A stretch of DNA of 64,000 bases. Origin: Aeromicrobium erythreum. GTDB lineage: Bacteria > Actinomycetota > Actinomycetes > Propionibacteriales > Nocardioidaceae. Position 1 is the first letter of the stretch; each line of letters opens with the position of its first letter. Positions 26,999 to 37,086 of the stretch are shown piece by piece. Both the position numbers and the translations under genes were made by a program. The notes below the pieces were generated by a model, which was not told the DNA's origin, did not search any database, and worked only from the letters and a program-made list of their open reading frames with translations. The DNA is taken from positions 1,488,001 to 1,552,000 of the forward strand of contig NZ_CP011502.1 of assembly GCF_001509405.1 (NCBI RefSeq). The letters run 5' to 3'.

Positions 26999-27734
26999 CG
27001 ACGGCCGTGGTCGTGGGCGGCTCCACCGGCGTCGGTCGCGGCGTCGCCGACGCGTGGGCCGCTGCCGGCTGCCGGGTGCTGACGCTCAACCGGTCCCGTC
27101 CGGTGGGCCCGGGGCCGAGCTGCTGGAGCACGTCGCGGTCGACCTCGCCGATCCCGACGCCGCGCGCGTCGTCCTGCGCTCGCTGCCCGACGAGGTCGAC
27201 CTGCTCTGCTACTCGGCCGTCTACTTCACCGCCGGACGTGCGCCGTTCGCCGAGACCACCGAGCGCGACTGGGAGGACCAGTGGCGCATCAACGTGCACG
27301 GGCTGTGGCTGGCGCTGCACAGCCTGCTGCCCGCCCTGCGACGTGCGGCGCCCTCGGTCGTGCTCAGCATCTCCTCGGAGGTCGTCTACAACGCGGGCCC
27401 GCTGCGGGCCGGCTACGCGGCCACGAAAGCCGCGGCCCGTGGGCTGGTCGAGTCGCTCGCGCAGGAGGAGGACCCGGACGTCGTGCGCGTCGTCCAGGCA
27501 CTGCCGGCGCAGATGGTGGACTCGCCGGGCATCAGGGCGCGCCGCCCGGACGACTTCGACTACGCCGACTACATGACGGGTGACGACTTCGGCCCGCTCG
27601 CCCGCGACCTCGTGGAGCGACGTGCCGCCGACCTCGCCGGTGAGGTCCTCGTGGTGGACCACGGCGGCGCCTACCGTCCGCTCGGCGACACGCTGCCGAC
27701 GTCGCAGAGCCGACCGGCGGGGGTGTCGGCATGA
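26995..27734 (+). pseudogene. SDR oxidoreductase, frameshifted
   Basis: The ATG at 26995 overlaps the cyclase stop. The first frame gives the Rossmann start TTAVVVGGSTGVGRGVADAW, then turns to nonsense after residue 40. The rest of the SDR (ELLEHVAVDLADP, then SISSEVVYNAG, then YAATKAAARG with the YxxxK pair) is in another frame, ending at 27734. A -1 shift at CCCGGGG (27108-27114) joins the two into a normal protein of about 246 residues. The cause may be a real mutation, a sequencing error in the G run, or programmed frameshifting. The downstream half overlaps the next gene by ATGA. In known C7-cyclitol pathways an SDR reduces a ketone. Confidence 0.8.
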
Positions 27735-28375
27735 GCGTGCGGCACGCGGAGGCGGACGCGTACCTGTTCGACATGGACGGCACGCTCGTGGACTCCACGT
27801 CGGTGGTCGAGCGGACCTGGGCCGACTTCAGCCGGCGGCACGGCCTCGACGTGGAGGAGGTGCTGGCCTACGCGCACGGTCGTCCGACGGCCAGCACGAC
27901 CGCCCACTTCCTCGAGGACGCCGACGTGGCTGCCGACGAGGCGATCCGGCTGGCCGCCCTGGAGGAGGAGACCGTCGACGGCATCGTCGAGGTCCCGGGC
28001 GCGGCGGCCCTCGTCGCCGGGCTGCCCGAGGACCGGTGGGCCGTCGTCACCTCGGCCGGCCGACGTCTCGCCGAGCGGCGCCTGGACGCCGCCGGCGTCC
28101 CGCGTCCTGCCGTCCTCGTGACGGCCGACGACGTGGCACGGCCCAAGCCCGACCCGGAGGGCTACCTGCTGGCTGCACGGCTCCTCGGCGTCCCCGTCGA
28201 CGCGTGCGTCGCCTTCGAGGACTCGGAGGCGGGGGTCCGGGCCGCGGTCGCGAGCGGCGCGCGCACGGTCGTGGTCGGCACGCTGTCGTCCCACGACGGG
28301 ACGCTGCCACGTGTCGTGGACCTCAGCGGTCCCGACGTCCCCGGCGCCGTCGCCGCCACGAGGGTCCCGTCGTGA
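27731..28375 (+). CDS. HAD-superfamily sugar-phosphate phosphatase
   Basis: 214 aa. The nucleophile motif is LFDMDGTLVD (12-21), with Asp14 and Asp16. The later motifs are VVTSAGRR and RPKPDPEGYLLAARLLG, followed by AFEDSEAGVRAA. It resembles small sugar-phosphate phosphatases of the YniC/YfbT type. In this cluster it probably removes phosphate from a cyclitol phosphate. It is coupled to its neighbours by ATGA and GTGA overlaps. Confidence 0.85.
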   Translation: MSVRHAEADAYLFDMDGTLVDSTSVVERTWADFSRRHGLDVEEVLAYAHGRPTASTTAHFLEDADVAADEAIRLAALEEETVDGIVEVPGAAALVAGLPEDRWAVVTSAGRRLAERRLDAAGVPRPAVLVTADDVARPKPDPEGYLLAARLLGVPVDACVAFEDSEAGVRAAVASGARTVVVGTLSSHDGTLPRVVDLSGPDVPGAVAATRVPS

Positions 28376-29388
28376 CGGCGCTCGACACCCGCGGCCCTAC
28401 GGCACGCACGCGAGCGACCGCGACGTTCGCCGTCGACGTCGGCGGCACCTGGACGAGGAGCCGGCCCCTGGAGGACGGCGCACCCACCGAGCGCGTGCCC
28501 ACACCGAGCATCCTGCGGCGCCCTGGAGTCCCGGTGGCGGTGCTGCGGGACGACCTCGTCGCGCTGCTCGCCCGTCTCGCGCCGCCGGGTGCGTGCGTGG
28601 CGGTCTCGCTCGGCGCCGCCCTCGACGAGCGCACCGGCATCGTGCACGGCTCGGCGCCGCTGTGGGGGGCGGCCGACGACCCCGTCGATCTGGGCGCCGC
28701 GCTCGCCCGACGCCGTCCCGATGTCGCCTGGCACCTCGTCAACGACGTCACGGCGGCCGTCACCGACCTCGCCGTGCGTCACGCACCCGCAGGGGTGCGG
28801 CACGTGGGCTACCTGACCGTCAGCAGCGGCATTGCTTACCGGTGTCTCGACGTCCCGCGCGCACGGATCGAGATCGACGAACGCGGGCTGCAGGGCGAGG
28901 TCGGCCACCTCGTGGCCCAGGTCGACGCCGAGGACGCCGACCTGCTGCGCCTGCGCTGCGAGTGCGGGGGAGCGGCCCACCTCGCCGCGATCTCCTCCGG
29001 TCCGGGCATCGCGCGGCTGGTCGTGCAGCGCGCGGGTGCCACGTCGGACCCGGTCGCCAGGCTTCGCGCGGGCCTCGGCGCAGGGGAGGACTGGGCCCAG
29101 GGGGTCCTCCGCTCCGCCGTGGCCCCGGTCGCGGCGCTGGTCCGCACCCTGTGGACCCTCGACCCGCACCTCGACCTGCTGGCCCTCGGCGGCGGTGTGG
29201 TCGAGGGACTCGGCGCCGTCTACGAGCACACGCTCCGCGGGCTGCTGGCCGTGCCCGCGTCGTACGCCGACCCGCCGCGGGACGACGCGTGGTTCGACGA
29301 GCACCTGCGGTGCTGCGTGCCGGGTGACGTCGACCTGCTGGCCGGCGCCGCCGCAGCCGTGTCCGGAGCAGCGGAGGCGGTCCGATGA
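28372..29388 (+). CDS. ROK-family kinase, probable cyclitol kinase
   Basis: 338 aa. The phosphate-binding start is FAVDVGGTWTRS (19-30), the catalytic Asp is Asp125 in LVNDVTAAVTD, and GEVGHLV (175-181) is typical. The ROK zinc motif is partly changed: Cys196 and Cys198 remain (RCECGG), but the third Cys position reads AAH. Kinases of this family phosphorylate C7-cyclitols in validamycin (ValC) and acarbose (AcbM) pathways. The same role here is inferred from the cyclase neighbour. Confidence 0.8.
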   Translation: MTALDTRGPTARTRATATFAVDVGGTWTRSRPLEDGAPTERVPTPSILRRPGVPVAVLRDDLVALLARLAPPGACVAVSLGAALDERTGIVHGSAPLWGAADDPVDLGAALARRRPDVAWHLVNDVTAAVTDLAVRHAPAGVRHVGYLTVSSGIAYRCLDVPRARIEIDERGLQGEVGHLVAQVDAEDADLLRLRCECGGAAHLAAISSGPGIARLVVQRAGATSDPVARLRAGLGAGEDWAQGVLRSAVAPVAALVRTLWTLDPHLDLLALGGGVVEGLGAVYEHTLRGLLAVPASYADPPRDDAWFDEHLRCCVPGDVDLLAGAAAAVSGAAEAVR

Positions 29389-30572
29389 CCAGGGGAGCCG
29401 TCGCGTCGGGGCGCCCCGCGGCACTGGTGCGCGTCGAGCGGCACCGCGCCCTCGTCCGCACGCCCGCCGGCCTGCGGCTGCACAGCCTTCCGACCCCCAC
29501 GCCCGGACCGGGTGAGCTGCTGCTGGCCCCGGAGGTCGTGGGCGTGTGCGGCACCGACCTGCAGATCCTGCGCGGGCTCCGCGCCGACCCCGCCGAGGTG
29601 CTCGGGCACGAGGGGGTCGCTCGCGTCGTCGCCGTCGGACCGGCCGTCGCCGGACCTGCACCTCGCGTCGGGGAGCGCGTGCTCGTCGACCCGACTCACC
29701 CGAGGGACGACACGTTCCTGCTCGGCCACAACGTGGCCGGTCTCTGGGCGGAGCGCGTGGTCGTGCCGGCCACGGCCGTGCGCGACGGGCTCGTGGTGCG
29801 GGCACCCGGCCCCGGGCCCGCCACACCGGCCGGCCCCGACCACGACGCGGCCGTCGTGGCCGCGCTCGCCGAGCCGCTGTCGTCCGTGCTGGAGGGGTAC
29901 CGGGTCGCGACCGACGTGGCCGCCGGCGCACCGTCGACGCTCGTGGTCTGGGGTGGCGGGGTGGTCGGCCGCCTGGCTGTGCGGTGGTGGCGGCACCGCC
30001 GTCCCGACCTGCGGGTCCTCCACGTGCACCGCCCCGGCGAGCCGCCGCTCCTGCCGGAGCCGGGCACGCTGGCCCTCGCCGCGGACGACCAGGACCTCCC
30101 GGCCGTCCTGGTCGGGCTCACAGGTCCCGTGACCGCCGTCGTCGCCACCCCGCGCACGGCATCGCTCCAGGCCGTGGCTGCGCTGGTGGGACTGTGCCGC
30201 GCTGCTCTGACGATCGACCTGCACGCGGGCCTGCCCGCTGGGCCGGTGCGCTGGAACGGCGTCGAGGACGTCGTCGACCTCGCTGCGCTGCGAGCGCGCA
30301 ACCGCGCCGGGCGTCCCGTCGTGCCGGTCGCTCGCACGGTGGGCCGCCGAGGCGCGGCACCGGTGACCTTCGTGGGCCACCGCGGCGTCGCCCCGGCCAC
30401 GCTCCAGCGGGCGGCCCACGTGGTGTCCGGCGACCCGACGGCCTGGGCCGACCTTGTGACGCACCACGTGACGCTCGACGACGCCGTCCGCGCGATCCGT
30501 GCCATGGTCGACGGCGACCGACACGTCGACGGTCGACCGGTCCTGAAGCTCGCCATGAGGATCTCGCGGTGA
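29385..30572 (+). CDS. medium-chain dehydrogenase, catalytic-zinc form
   Basis: 395 aa. Catalytic zinc ligands are Cys55 (GVCGTDL), His75 and Glu76 (LGHEGVARV), with Glu163 (LAEPLSS). The four-cysteine structural zinc loop is absent; residues 101-118 have no Cys. The nucleotide motif is VWGGGVVGRLAVR (188-200). It most likely oxidises or reduces a cyclitol hydroxyl or ketone, like AcbL in acarbose synthesis (inference). ATGA overlaps join it to the kinase. Confidence 0.75.
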   Translation: MTRGAVASGRPAALVRVERHRALVRTPAGLRLHSLPTPTPGPGELLLAPEVVGVCGTDLQILRGLRADPAEVLGHEGVARVVAVGPAVAGPAPRVGERVLVDPTHPRDDTFLLGHNVAGLWAERVVVPATAVRDGLVVRAPGPGPATPAGPDHDAAVVAALAEPLSSVLEGYRVATDVAAGAPSTLVVWGGGVVGRLAVRWWRHRRPDLRVLHVHRPGEPPLLPEPGTLALAADDQDLPAVLVGLTGPVTAVVATPRTASLQAVAALVGLCRAALTIDLHAGLPAGPVRWNGVEDVVDLAALRARNRAGRPVVPVARTVGRRGAAPVTFVGHRGVAPATLQRAAHVVSGDPTAWADLVTHHVTLDDAVRAIRAMVDGDRHVDGRPVLKLAMRISR

Positions 30573-31396
30573 GCGCGGGCGTCGTGGCCGTGGCCCAGTG
30601 GCGGGTCGCCCCCGACCACCGGGAGGCCGTGGTCGGCGTGCTCGCGGCGGGGACCCGGCACGTGCAGCTCGACGTCGGCGGGCCCGGTCGCGGTCCGGTC
30701 CTCGACGACGCGGTGCTCGCCGAGCTGTGCCGTCTGGGCGTCGTCGTCGACGCCCTCGCGGTCAACCGCGCGAACGACCTCGGTCTGCACCGCGACGGGC
30801 GTCCGACGCCGGAGTGCCTCGACCTGTTGCTCGCCACGGTCGGGCTCGCCCGCCGCCACGGGGTCTCTGCGGTCCACGTGCCCAGCTTCCGGGCGAGCGC
30901 GATCGTCGACGCGCCGTCGCGCGACGCGACGGCGGAGGTGCTGGCGCGCTGCGCGGGCGAGGGCGGGGCCGACCTGCTCGTGCTGACCGAGTCGACGCTC
31001 GACGCCGCCGATGCCGTCGCGCTGGTCTCGGCCACCGGCGCGTCGACCGTCCGCGTGGTCGCCGACACCGGCAACCTGCTCGACGCCGGCCGCGACCCGT
31101 TCGCCTTCGTCGACACCTGCCGCGCGCACGGCGTGCTGGCGCCCTCGGTCCACGTGAAGGTACCGACGGACGTGCGAGCCGACGAGGTCGCGGCCCGCAC
31201 CCGCACGATCCTCGCGCAGGTCGGCGACGGTGACGTCCTGCTCGAGAACGACTATCGCGGTCGCCCCGACCTGCTGGCCGCCGACGTCGCCGCCGCCTAC
31301 GACCGCGCCGCCGCCCGCCGGCACTCTCTCGCCGGAGCGACCCTCGACCCGCCGACCCTCCGGCGCACCCGCCCGACCCAAGGAGCGTCACGATGA
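30569..31396 (+). CDS. TIM-barrel sugar-phosphate isomerase/epimerase-like protein
   Basis: 275 aa from the GTG overlapping the preceding stop. The xylose-isomerase-like barrel shows in VSAVHVPSFRAS, LLVLTESTLDAADA and VVADTGNLLDAGRDP. HVKVPTDV and VLLENDYRG are further strand ends that would carry metal ligands. In acarbose synthesis the cyclitol-phosphate epimerase AcbO does a similar C2 inversion. That comparison is by role and context, not by alignment. Confidence 0.75.
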   Translation: MSAGVVAVAQWRVAPDHREAVVGVLAAGTRHVQLDVGGPGRGPVLDDAVLAELCRLGVVVDALAVNRANDLGLHRDGRPTPECLDLLLATVGLARRHGVSAVHVPSFRASAIVDAPSRDATAEVLARCAGEGGADLLVLTESTLDAADAVALVSATGASTVRVVADTGNLLDAGRDPFAFVDTCRAHGVLAPSVHVKVPTDVRADEVAARTRTILAQVGDGDVLLENDYRGRPDLLAADVAAAYDRAAARRHSLAGATLDPPTLRRTRPTQGASR

Positions 31397-33636
31397 CCGC
31401 CACCGCCCTGCTCGACGCCCGAGCCGCCCAGGAGCGTCCGCGCCCAGGAGTCCGCCTGGACTCGCTCACCGGACTGCGCTTCCCCGCGGCGCTCGCCGTG
31501 CTGCTGTTCCACAGCGCGCTGCCCGAGCTGCCGTTGTTCGCCGACCGCGGGGTCCAGGAGGGCTACTACCACTGGCTCTCCCAGGCGGGCGGCCTCGGCG
31601 TCACGTTCTTCTTCCTGCTCAGCGGCTTCGTCCTGACGTGGTCGGCGAGCGCCGGTGACCGTCCCGCGTCGTTCTACCGCCGACGGTTCGTCAAGATCCT
31701 GCCGCTGTACTACGTCACCGCGCTGCTCGCCGTGCTGGTGATGCACGCGGGGTCGGTGCCGTGGCGCGACCTGGCGTCCTACCTGACCATGACGCAGGTC
31801 TGGCCGCCCGACTACCCGCTCAACTTCTCCGTGCTGGCGCCGGGCTGGTCGCTCGCGACGGAGGCCTTCTTCTACCTCACCTTCCCCCTCCTCGTCGGCC
31901 TGGTGGTCGGCCGGGGGACCCGACGGGCCGCCACCGTGCTCGCCGTGTCGGTGCTGGCCGTCGTGGCCGTGCCGCTCGTGGCGACCCTCCTGCCGGAGGG
32001 GAGCCAGCGGCTCTCGAACGAGCCCGACGTCTCGGGCCTGCAGTACTGGTTCGCCTACGTGCTGCCGCTGACCCGACTCCCCGACTTCGGCGTGGGCATG
32101 GCGCTCGCGGTGCTGGTGCGTGGCGACGCGCTCCCGCGGCTGTCCCTGCGCTGGTCCTTCGCCGCCCTGGCCGGGGCCTACGTGCTCGCGCTGTCCGCGC
32201 CCGTCCTGCTCGCGCAGCGCGCCGTGCTGGTCGTGCCCTGCGCGCTGATCATCGCCGCGGCCGCCCAGCGCGACCTGGCCGGTCGACCCTCGGTGTGGCG
32301 TGCCAGGCCGCTGCGCTGGCTCGGTGAGGTCTCCTTCGCGTTCTACCTGCTGCACTTCATCGTCCTCGACGCGCTGGACGTGCACGTGCTGCACGGACCC
32401 ACCGACTCCGTCGCGGCAGCGGTCGCGTACCTGCTGGGTGCGGTCGCGCTCACGGTCCTCGGCGCCGGAGCGCTGTACCACTGGGTCGAGATGCCCCTGG
32501 TCCGCGCCTACGGCGGCCGGACCGTGCGCGGCCTGCGTCCTCGCCGCAGCATCGAGTCGCCGGCCGTGCGGGCGTCGGGCGAGCCGATCGGACCGACGTC
32601 CGTCCGCAGCGTCCTGCTCCCGGGACCGCGGGAGGTGACGCTCGTGCAGCGCCCCGCCCCGGTGCCGGGGCAGGGCGACCTCCTGGTGCGGGTGCGCCTG
32701 CTGGGCCTGTGCGGCACCGACCTGGGCTTCTACGACGGCAGCAGCTCCTACCTGCACGACGGGCTCGCCTCGTATCCCTTCGTACCCGGCCACGAGTGGA
32801 CCGGCGAGGTCGTCGCCGTCGGCGCGGACGTGGACGACGCCTGGGTCGGACGCCGCGTCGCCGGGCACAACATCAGGGCCTGCGGGCGCTGCGAGCACTG
32901 CGCGGCGCGACGGATCACGCACTGCCCCGAGCGCCGCGAGATCGGCGTGCTCGGAGACGGCCCTGGTGCCGCGGCGGACCTCGTCGTCGTGCCGGTCTCG
33001 ACCGTGGTGGCCGTGCCCGACGCGCTCTCGGACACCTCGGCGGCGCTGCTGGAGCCGGCGTCCGCCGCCGTCCACGCGATGCACCGCGTCGACGTCCGCG
33101 CGGTCGACCGGGTGGCTGTCGTCGGCGCGGGGACCCTGGGTCTCGTGGCCGCCCAGGCCGCCCGCGCACGAGGCGCCGACGTGCTCGTCGTCGAGCCGCG
33201 CAAGGAGGCGCGCGAGCTCGCGGCCAGCCTCGGGCTCGTCGCCGTCGAGCGCCCGGACGGGTCGCACGGCGAGTCCTTCGACGTCGTCGTCGAGGCCTCG
33301 GGCTCGACCGTGGGGCTGGTGTCGGCCATCGGGCTGGCCGCGTCCGGCGGTCGGGTGGCGCAGCTCGGCACCCCGCACCACGCCGTCGACGGCGTCCCGG
33401 TCGCCGACCTCGTCGTCCGTGACCTGAGCGTCGTCGGCGTCCTGTCCGGCGTCGGGCACTGGGAGGAGCTCGTCGACCTGGTGGTCGCCGGGCACGTCGA
33501 CCTCGACGCGATGGTCGACCGGGTGGTACCGCTGGAGGACGTGCGGTCCGCCTACGAACGCCTGGCCGACCCCCTGCGGGTGAGGCCCAAGGTGCTGCTC
33601 GACTTCATGACCCACCCCACCACCGACCTGTCCTGA
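31393..33636 (+). CDS. fusion: membrane acyltransferase 3 plus zinc medium-chain dehydrogenase
   Basis: 747 aa in one uninterrupted frame. Residues 20-375 are an acyltransferase-3 domain: LDSLTGLRFPAALAVLLFHS, FFFLLSGFVLTW, about ten membrane helices, then LGEVSFAFYLLHFIVLD. A linker of about 30 residues rich in Arg leads to a complete zinc dehydrogenase from about residue 404. It has Cys440 (LCGTDLG), His467-Glu468 (PGHEWTG), and structural cysteines 497, 500, 503 and 511. The nucleotide motif is VVGAGTLGLVAAQAAR. No stop or ribosome site separates the halves, although GTG codons in the linker could be internal starts. The pairing suggests reduction or oxidation of a cyclitol linked to its acylation at the membrane (inference). 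Confidence 0.85.
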   Translation: MTATALLDARAAQERPRPGVRLDSLTGLRFPAALAVLLFHSALPELPLFADRGVQEGYYHWLSQAGGLGVTFFFLLSGFVLTWSASAGDRPASFYRRRFVKILPLYYVTALLAVLVMHAGSVPWRDLASYLTMTQVWPPDYPLNFSVLAPGWSLATEAFFYLTFPLLVGLVVGRGTRRAATVLAVSVLAVVAVPLVATLLPEGSQRLSNEPDVSGLQYWFAYVLPLTRLPDFGVGMALAVLVRGDALPRLSLRWSFAALAGAYVLALSAPVLLAQRAVLVVPCALIIAAAAQRDLAGRPSVWRARPLRWLGEVSFAFYLLHFIVLDALDVHVLHGPTDSVAAAVAYLLGAVALTVLGAGALYHWVEMPLVRAYGGRTVRGLRPRRSIESPAVRASGEPIGPTSVRSVLLPGPREVTLVQRPAPVPGQGDLLVRVRLLGLCGTDLGFYDGSSSYLHDGLASYPFVPGHEWTGEVVAVGADVDDAWVGRRVAGHNIRACGRCEHCAARRITHCPERREIGVLGDGPGAAADLVVVPVSTVVAVPDALSDTSAALLEPASAAVHAMHRVDVRAVDRVAVVGAGTLGLVAAQAARARGADVLVVEPRKEARELAASLGLVAVERPDGSHGESFDVVVEASGSTVGLVSAIGLAASGGRVAQLGTPHHAVDGVPVADLVVRDLSVVGVLSGVGHWEELVDLVVAGHVDLDAMVDRVVPLEDVRSAYERLADPLRVRPKVLLDFMTHPTTDLS

Positions 33637-33646
33637 GGAGGACCTC

Positions 33647-34210
33647 ATGAAGATCTACGTCGTCCACGGCTACTCCGCCGCCCCGCACGACCACTGGTTC
33701 CCCTGGCTCGCCGAGAAGCTGCGCGCCGAGGGCCACGTCGTGGAGGTCGTGCCCATGCCCGACTCCACGAACCCGTCGCGCGACGCGTGGGAGCGCACCC
33801 TCGACGAGCGCGTCGGCGACGTCGACGAGGAGACGCTGCTCGTGACCCACAGCCTCGGCACGGTCACCGTGCTGCGCTGGCTCGCCGCGCGCCCCGCGCC
33901 CTGGCGCCTGCGGGGCCTCGTCGCCGTCTCGGGTTTCCAGGGGCCGATCGCCGCGGTCCCCGAGCTCGACGACTACCTCGCCGAGCCGCTCGACCCGGCG
34001 GACGTCGCGCGGGTCTGCGAGGCGGTCGACGCGCGCGTCGGCATCTACTCCGACGACGACTCGATCGTCCCTCCCGAGGCGTCGAAGGCGCTGGCCGCAC
34101 AGCTCGGCGCGCGCACCCGCGAGGTCCCGGGCGGCGGTCACTTCCTCGCCGACGAGGGCTTCACGGAGCTGGCCGAGGTCCTGGAGGCCGTCGAGGACCT
34201 CACGCGGTGA
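33647..34210 (+). CDS. RBBP9/YdeN-type alpha/beta hydrolase
   Basis: 187 aa, with GAGGAGG before the ATG. VVHGYSAAPHDHWFPWL opens the fold. The nucleophile is Ser69 in THSLGT, the acid is in YSDDDSIVP and the His in GGGHFLA. Such small hydrolases have little known substrate. It follows the fusion gene by ten bases and overlaps the MFS gene, so it is part of the cluster transcript. Confidence 0.8.
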   Translation: MKIYVVHGYSAAPHDHWFPWLAEKLRAEGHVVEVVPMPDSTNPSRDAWERTLDERVGDVDEETLLVTHSLGTVTVLRWLAARPAPWRLRGLVAVSGFQGPIAAVPELDDYLAEPLDPADVARVCEAVDARVGIYSDDDSIVPPEASKALAAQLGARTREVPGGGHFLADEGFTELAEVLEAVEDLTR

Positions 34211-35427
34211 CCGCGCTGCGGCTCGGCCTGCTCGGCGTGGCGACGTTCGTCTACGTCACCTTCGAGCTGCTCCCCGTGGGCCTGATCGGCGACATCGCGG
34301 AGGACCTCGACGTCTCCCAAGGGCGGGTCGGGCTGCTCGTCAGCGGGTACGCGGTCGTGGCGGGGCTGTGCACCATCCCGGGCGTCCGCCTGGTGGCGAG
34401 GTGGCCCCGGGCCCGGGCGGTCCAGGGCGCCCTGGCCGTGCTGCTCGTCGCCGCCGTCGTGGCGACCGTCGCGACCAGCTACGCGGCGATGGTGCTGAGT
34501 CGGGTGCTCGCGGCGCTGACCCACGGCATCCTCTGGTCGCTCGTGGCCCCGGCCGCGGCGTCGCTCGTGCCGCGCGAGCGTGCGGGCATGGCGACGGCCG
34601 CGGTGTTCGGTGGCGCGACGGCGGCCTCGGTCGTCGGCTCGCCCCTGGCCACGTTCGTGGGGGAGGCCACGGACTGGCGCGTGGCGGCCGGCGGTCTCGC
34701 CGCGCTCGTGGCACTCACGCTCGTGGGCCTCGTCCTGACGCTGCCGGCCGAGCCGTCGACACCGGCCCCTTCGGTGGCCGCCGACCCGCTCGACCAGGCG
34801 GGGAGCGAGCGCGGGCTGGGCCGTCTGCTCGGTCCGGCCGCCGGACCGTTGGTGGTGCTCTACGCCCTCGCCGTCGTGGTCGTGTCGGCCCACTTCACGT
34901 CGTTCACGTACGTCGCGCCGATCGCGCGCCGGGCCCTGGACGGCGTCGACGTGCCCCTGCTGCTCGCCGGGTTCGGCGTGGCCGGAGCGGCGGCGACGCT
35001 GGTCGTCGGCCGGGTGCTCGACGTCCGTCCGGTGGGCACCACCGTGACCGCGGTTGCGGCCATGCTCGTGGGGACCGCGGGCCTGGCCGCCGCCCTCGGC
35101 CTCGGCGCCGGCTCCTCCGTGCTGGTGGGTCTGGTGCTCTTCGCGGCCGTGGCGGTCTGGGGAGCTGCCTTCGCCGCCATCGGCCCCTGCTACCAGGCCG
35201 GCGTCATGCGCCTCGCCGGTGACCGGGTCGACACCGCGTCGGCGGTCTACGTGACCTGCTTCCAGGTGGGGATCGCCACCGGGTCGGGACTCGGTGCGCT
35301 GCTCGTCGGGATCGACGTCGAGGTGCTGCCCGTCGTGTCGGCGTCGGCGTGCGCCGTCGCCCTCGCCCTGACCCTCCTGCGGCGCGACGTCTACGCCCCG
35401 AGGACGACCGTCGGGACGCGCGCCTGA
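34207..35427 (+). CDS. MFS transporter, sugar-efflux (AraJ/SotB) type
   Basis: 406 aa from the GTG overlapping the hydrolase stop. Twelve membrane segments are visible. FVYVTFELLPVGLIGDIAEDLDVSQGRVGLLVSGYAV matches the first two helices of the drug and sugar efflux group. RVLAALTHGILWSLVAPAAASLV is helix 4. As the last gene of the coupled chain it is the likely exporter of the cluster's product (inference). Confidence 0.8.
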   Translation: MTALRLGLLGVATFVYVTFELLPVGLIGDIAEDLDVSQGRVGLLVSGYAVVAGLCTIPGVRLVARWPRARAVQGALAVLLVAAVVATVATSYAAMVLSRVLAALTHGILWSLVAPAAASLVPRERAGMATAAVFGGATAASVVGSPLATFVGEATDWRVAAGGLAALVALTLVGLVLTLPAEPSTPAPSVAADPLDQAGSERGLGRLLGPAAGPLVVLYALAVVVVSAHFTSFTYVAPIARRALDGVDVPLLLAGFGVAGAAATLVVGRVLDVRPVGTTVTAVAAMLVGTAGLAAALGLGAGSSVLVGLVLFAAVAVWGAAFAAIGPCYQAGVMRLAGDRVDTASAVYVTCFQVGIATGSGLGALLVGIDVEVLPVVSASACAVALALTLLRRDVYAPRTTVGTRA

Positions 35428-35465
35428 CCGTGCCGCACCGGCCCGTCGTGATGTGGTGAGATGGA

Positions 35466-35481
35466 TGTGACCACGGTCACG
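35466..35481. promoter_or_regulatory. CRP-like palindrome upstream of aspA
   Basis: TGTGA, six bases, TCACG. It matches the TGTGA-N6-TCACA pattern of CRP/GlxR sites at all but the last base. It lies 82 bases before the aspA ATG. Confidence 0.5.
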
Positions 35482-35562
35482 CGCCCGGTGATCCCGCGCG
35501 CCGACCACCCACAGGAACGCCGACGGGCCACACCCTGGGCCCGCGCGTGACGGAAGGAAGCC

Positions 35563-37086
<1,524 letters not shown>

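Noticed and set aside
26995-27576. The first SDR frame taken as a complete 193-residue protein
   Set aside because: After residue 40 it becomes Ser/Arg/Thr nonsense, while the other frame carries the rest of the SDR, so the two are one disrupted gene.
32540-32620. Separate start for the dehydrogenase half of the fusion
   Set aside because: GTG codons exist in the linker but no ribosome site or -10 box precedes them, and no stop ends the acyltransferase half. A second, shorter product cannot be excluded.
20354-35427. Prophage or integrative element
   Set aside because: No integrase, transposase, phage structural gene, tRNA or flanking direct repeat was seen, although the block looks accessory.
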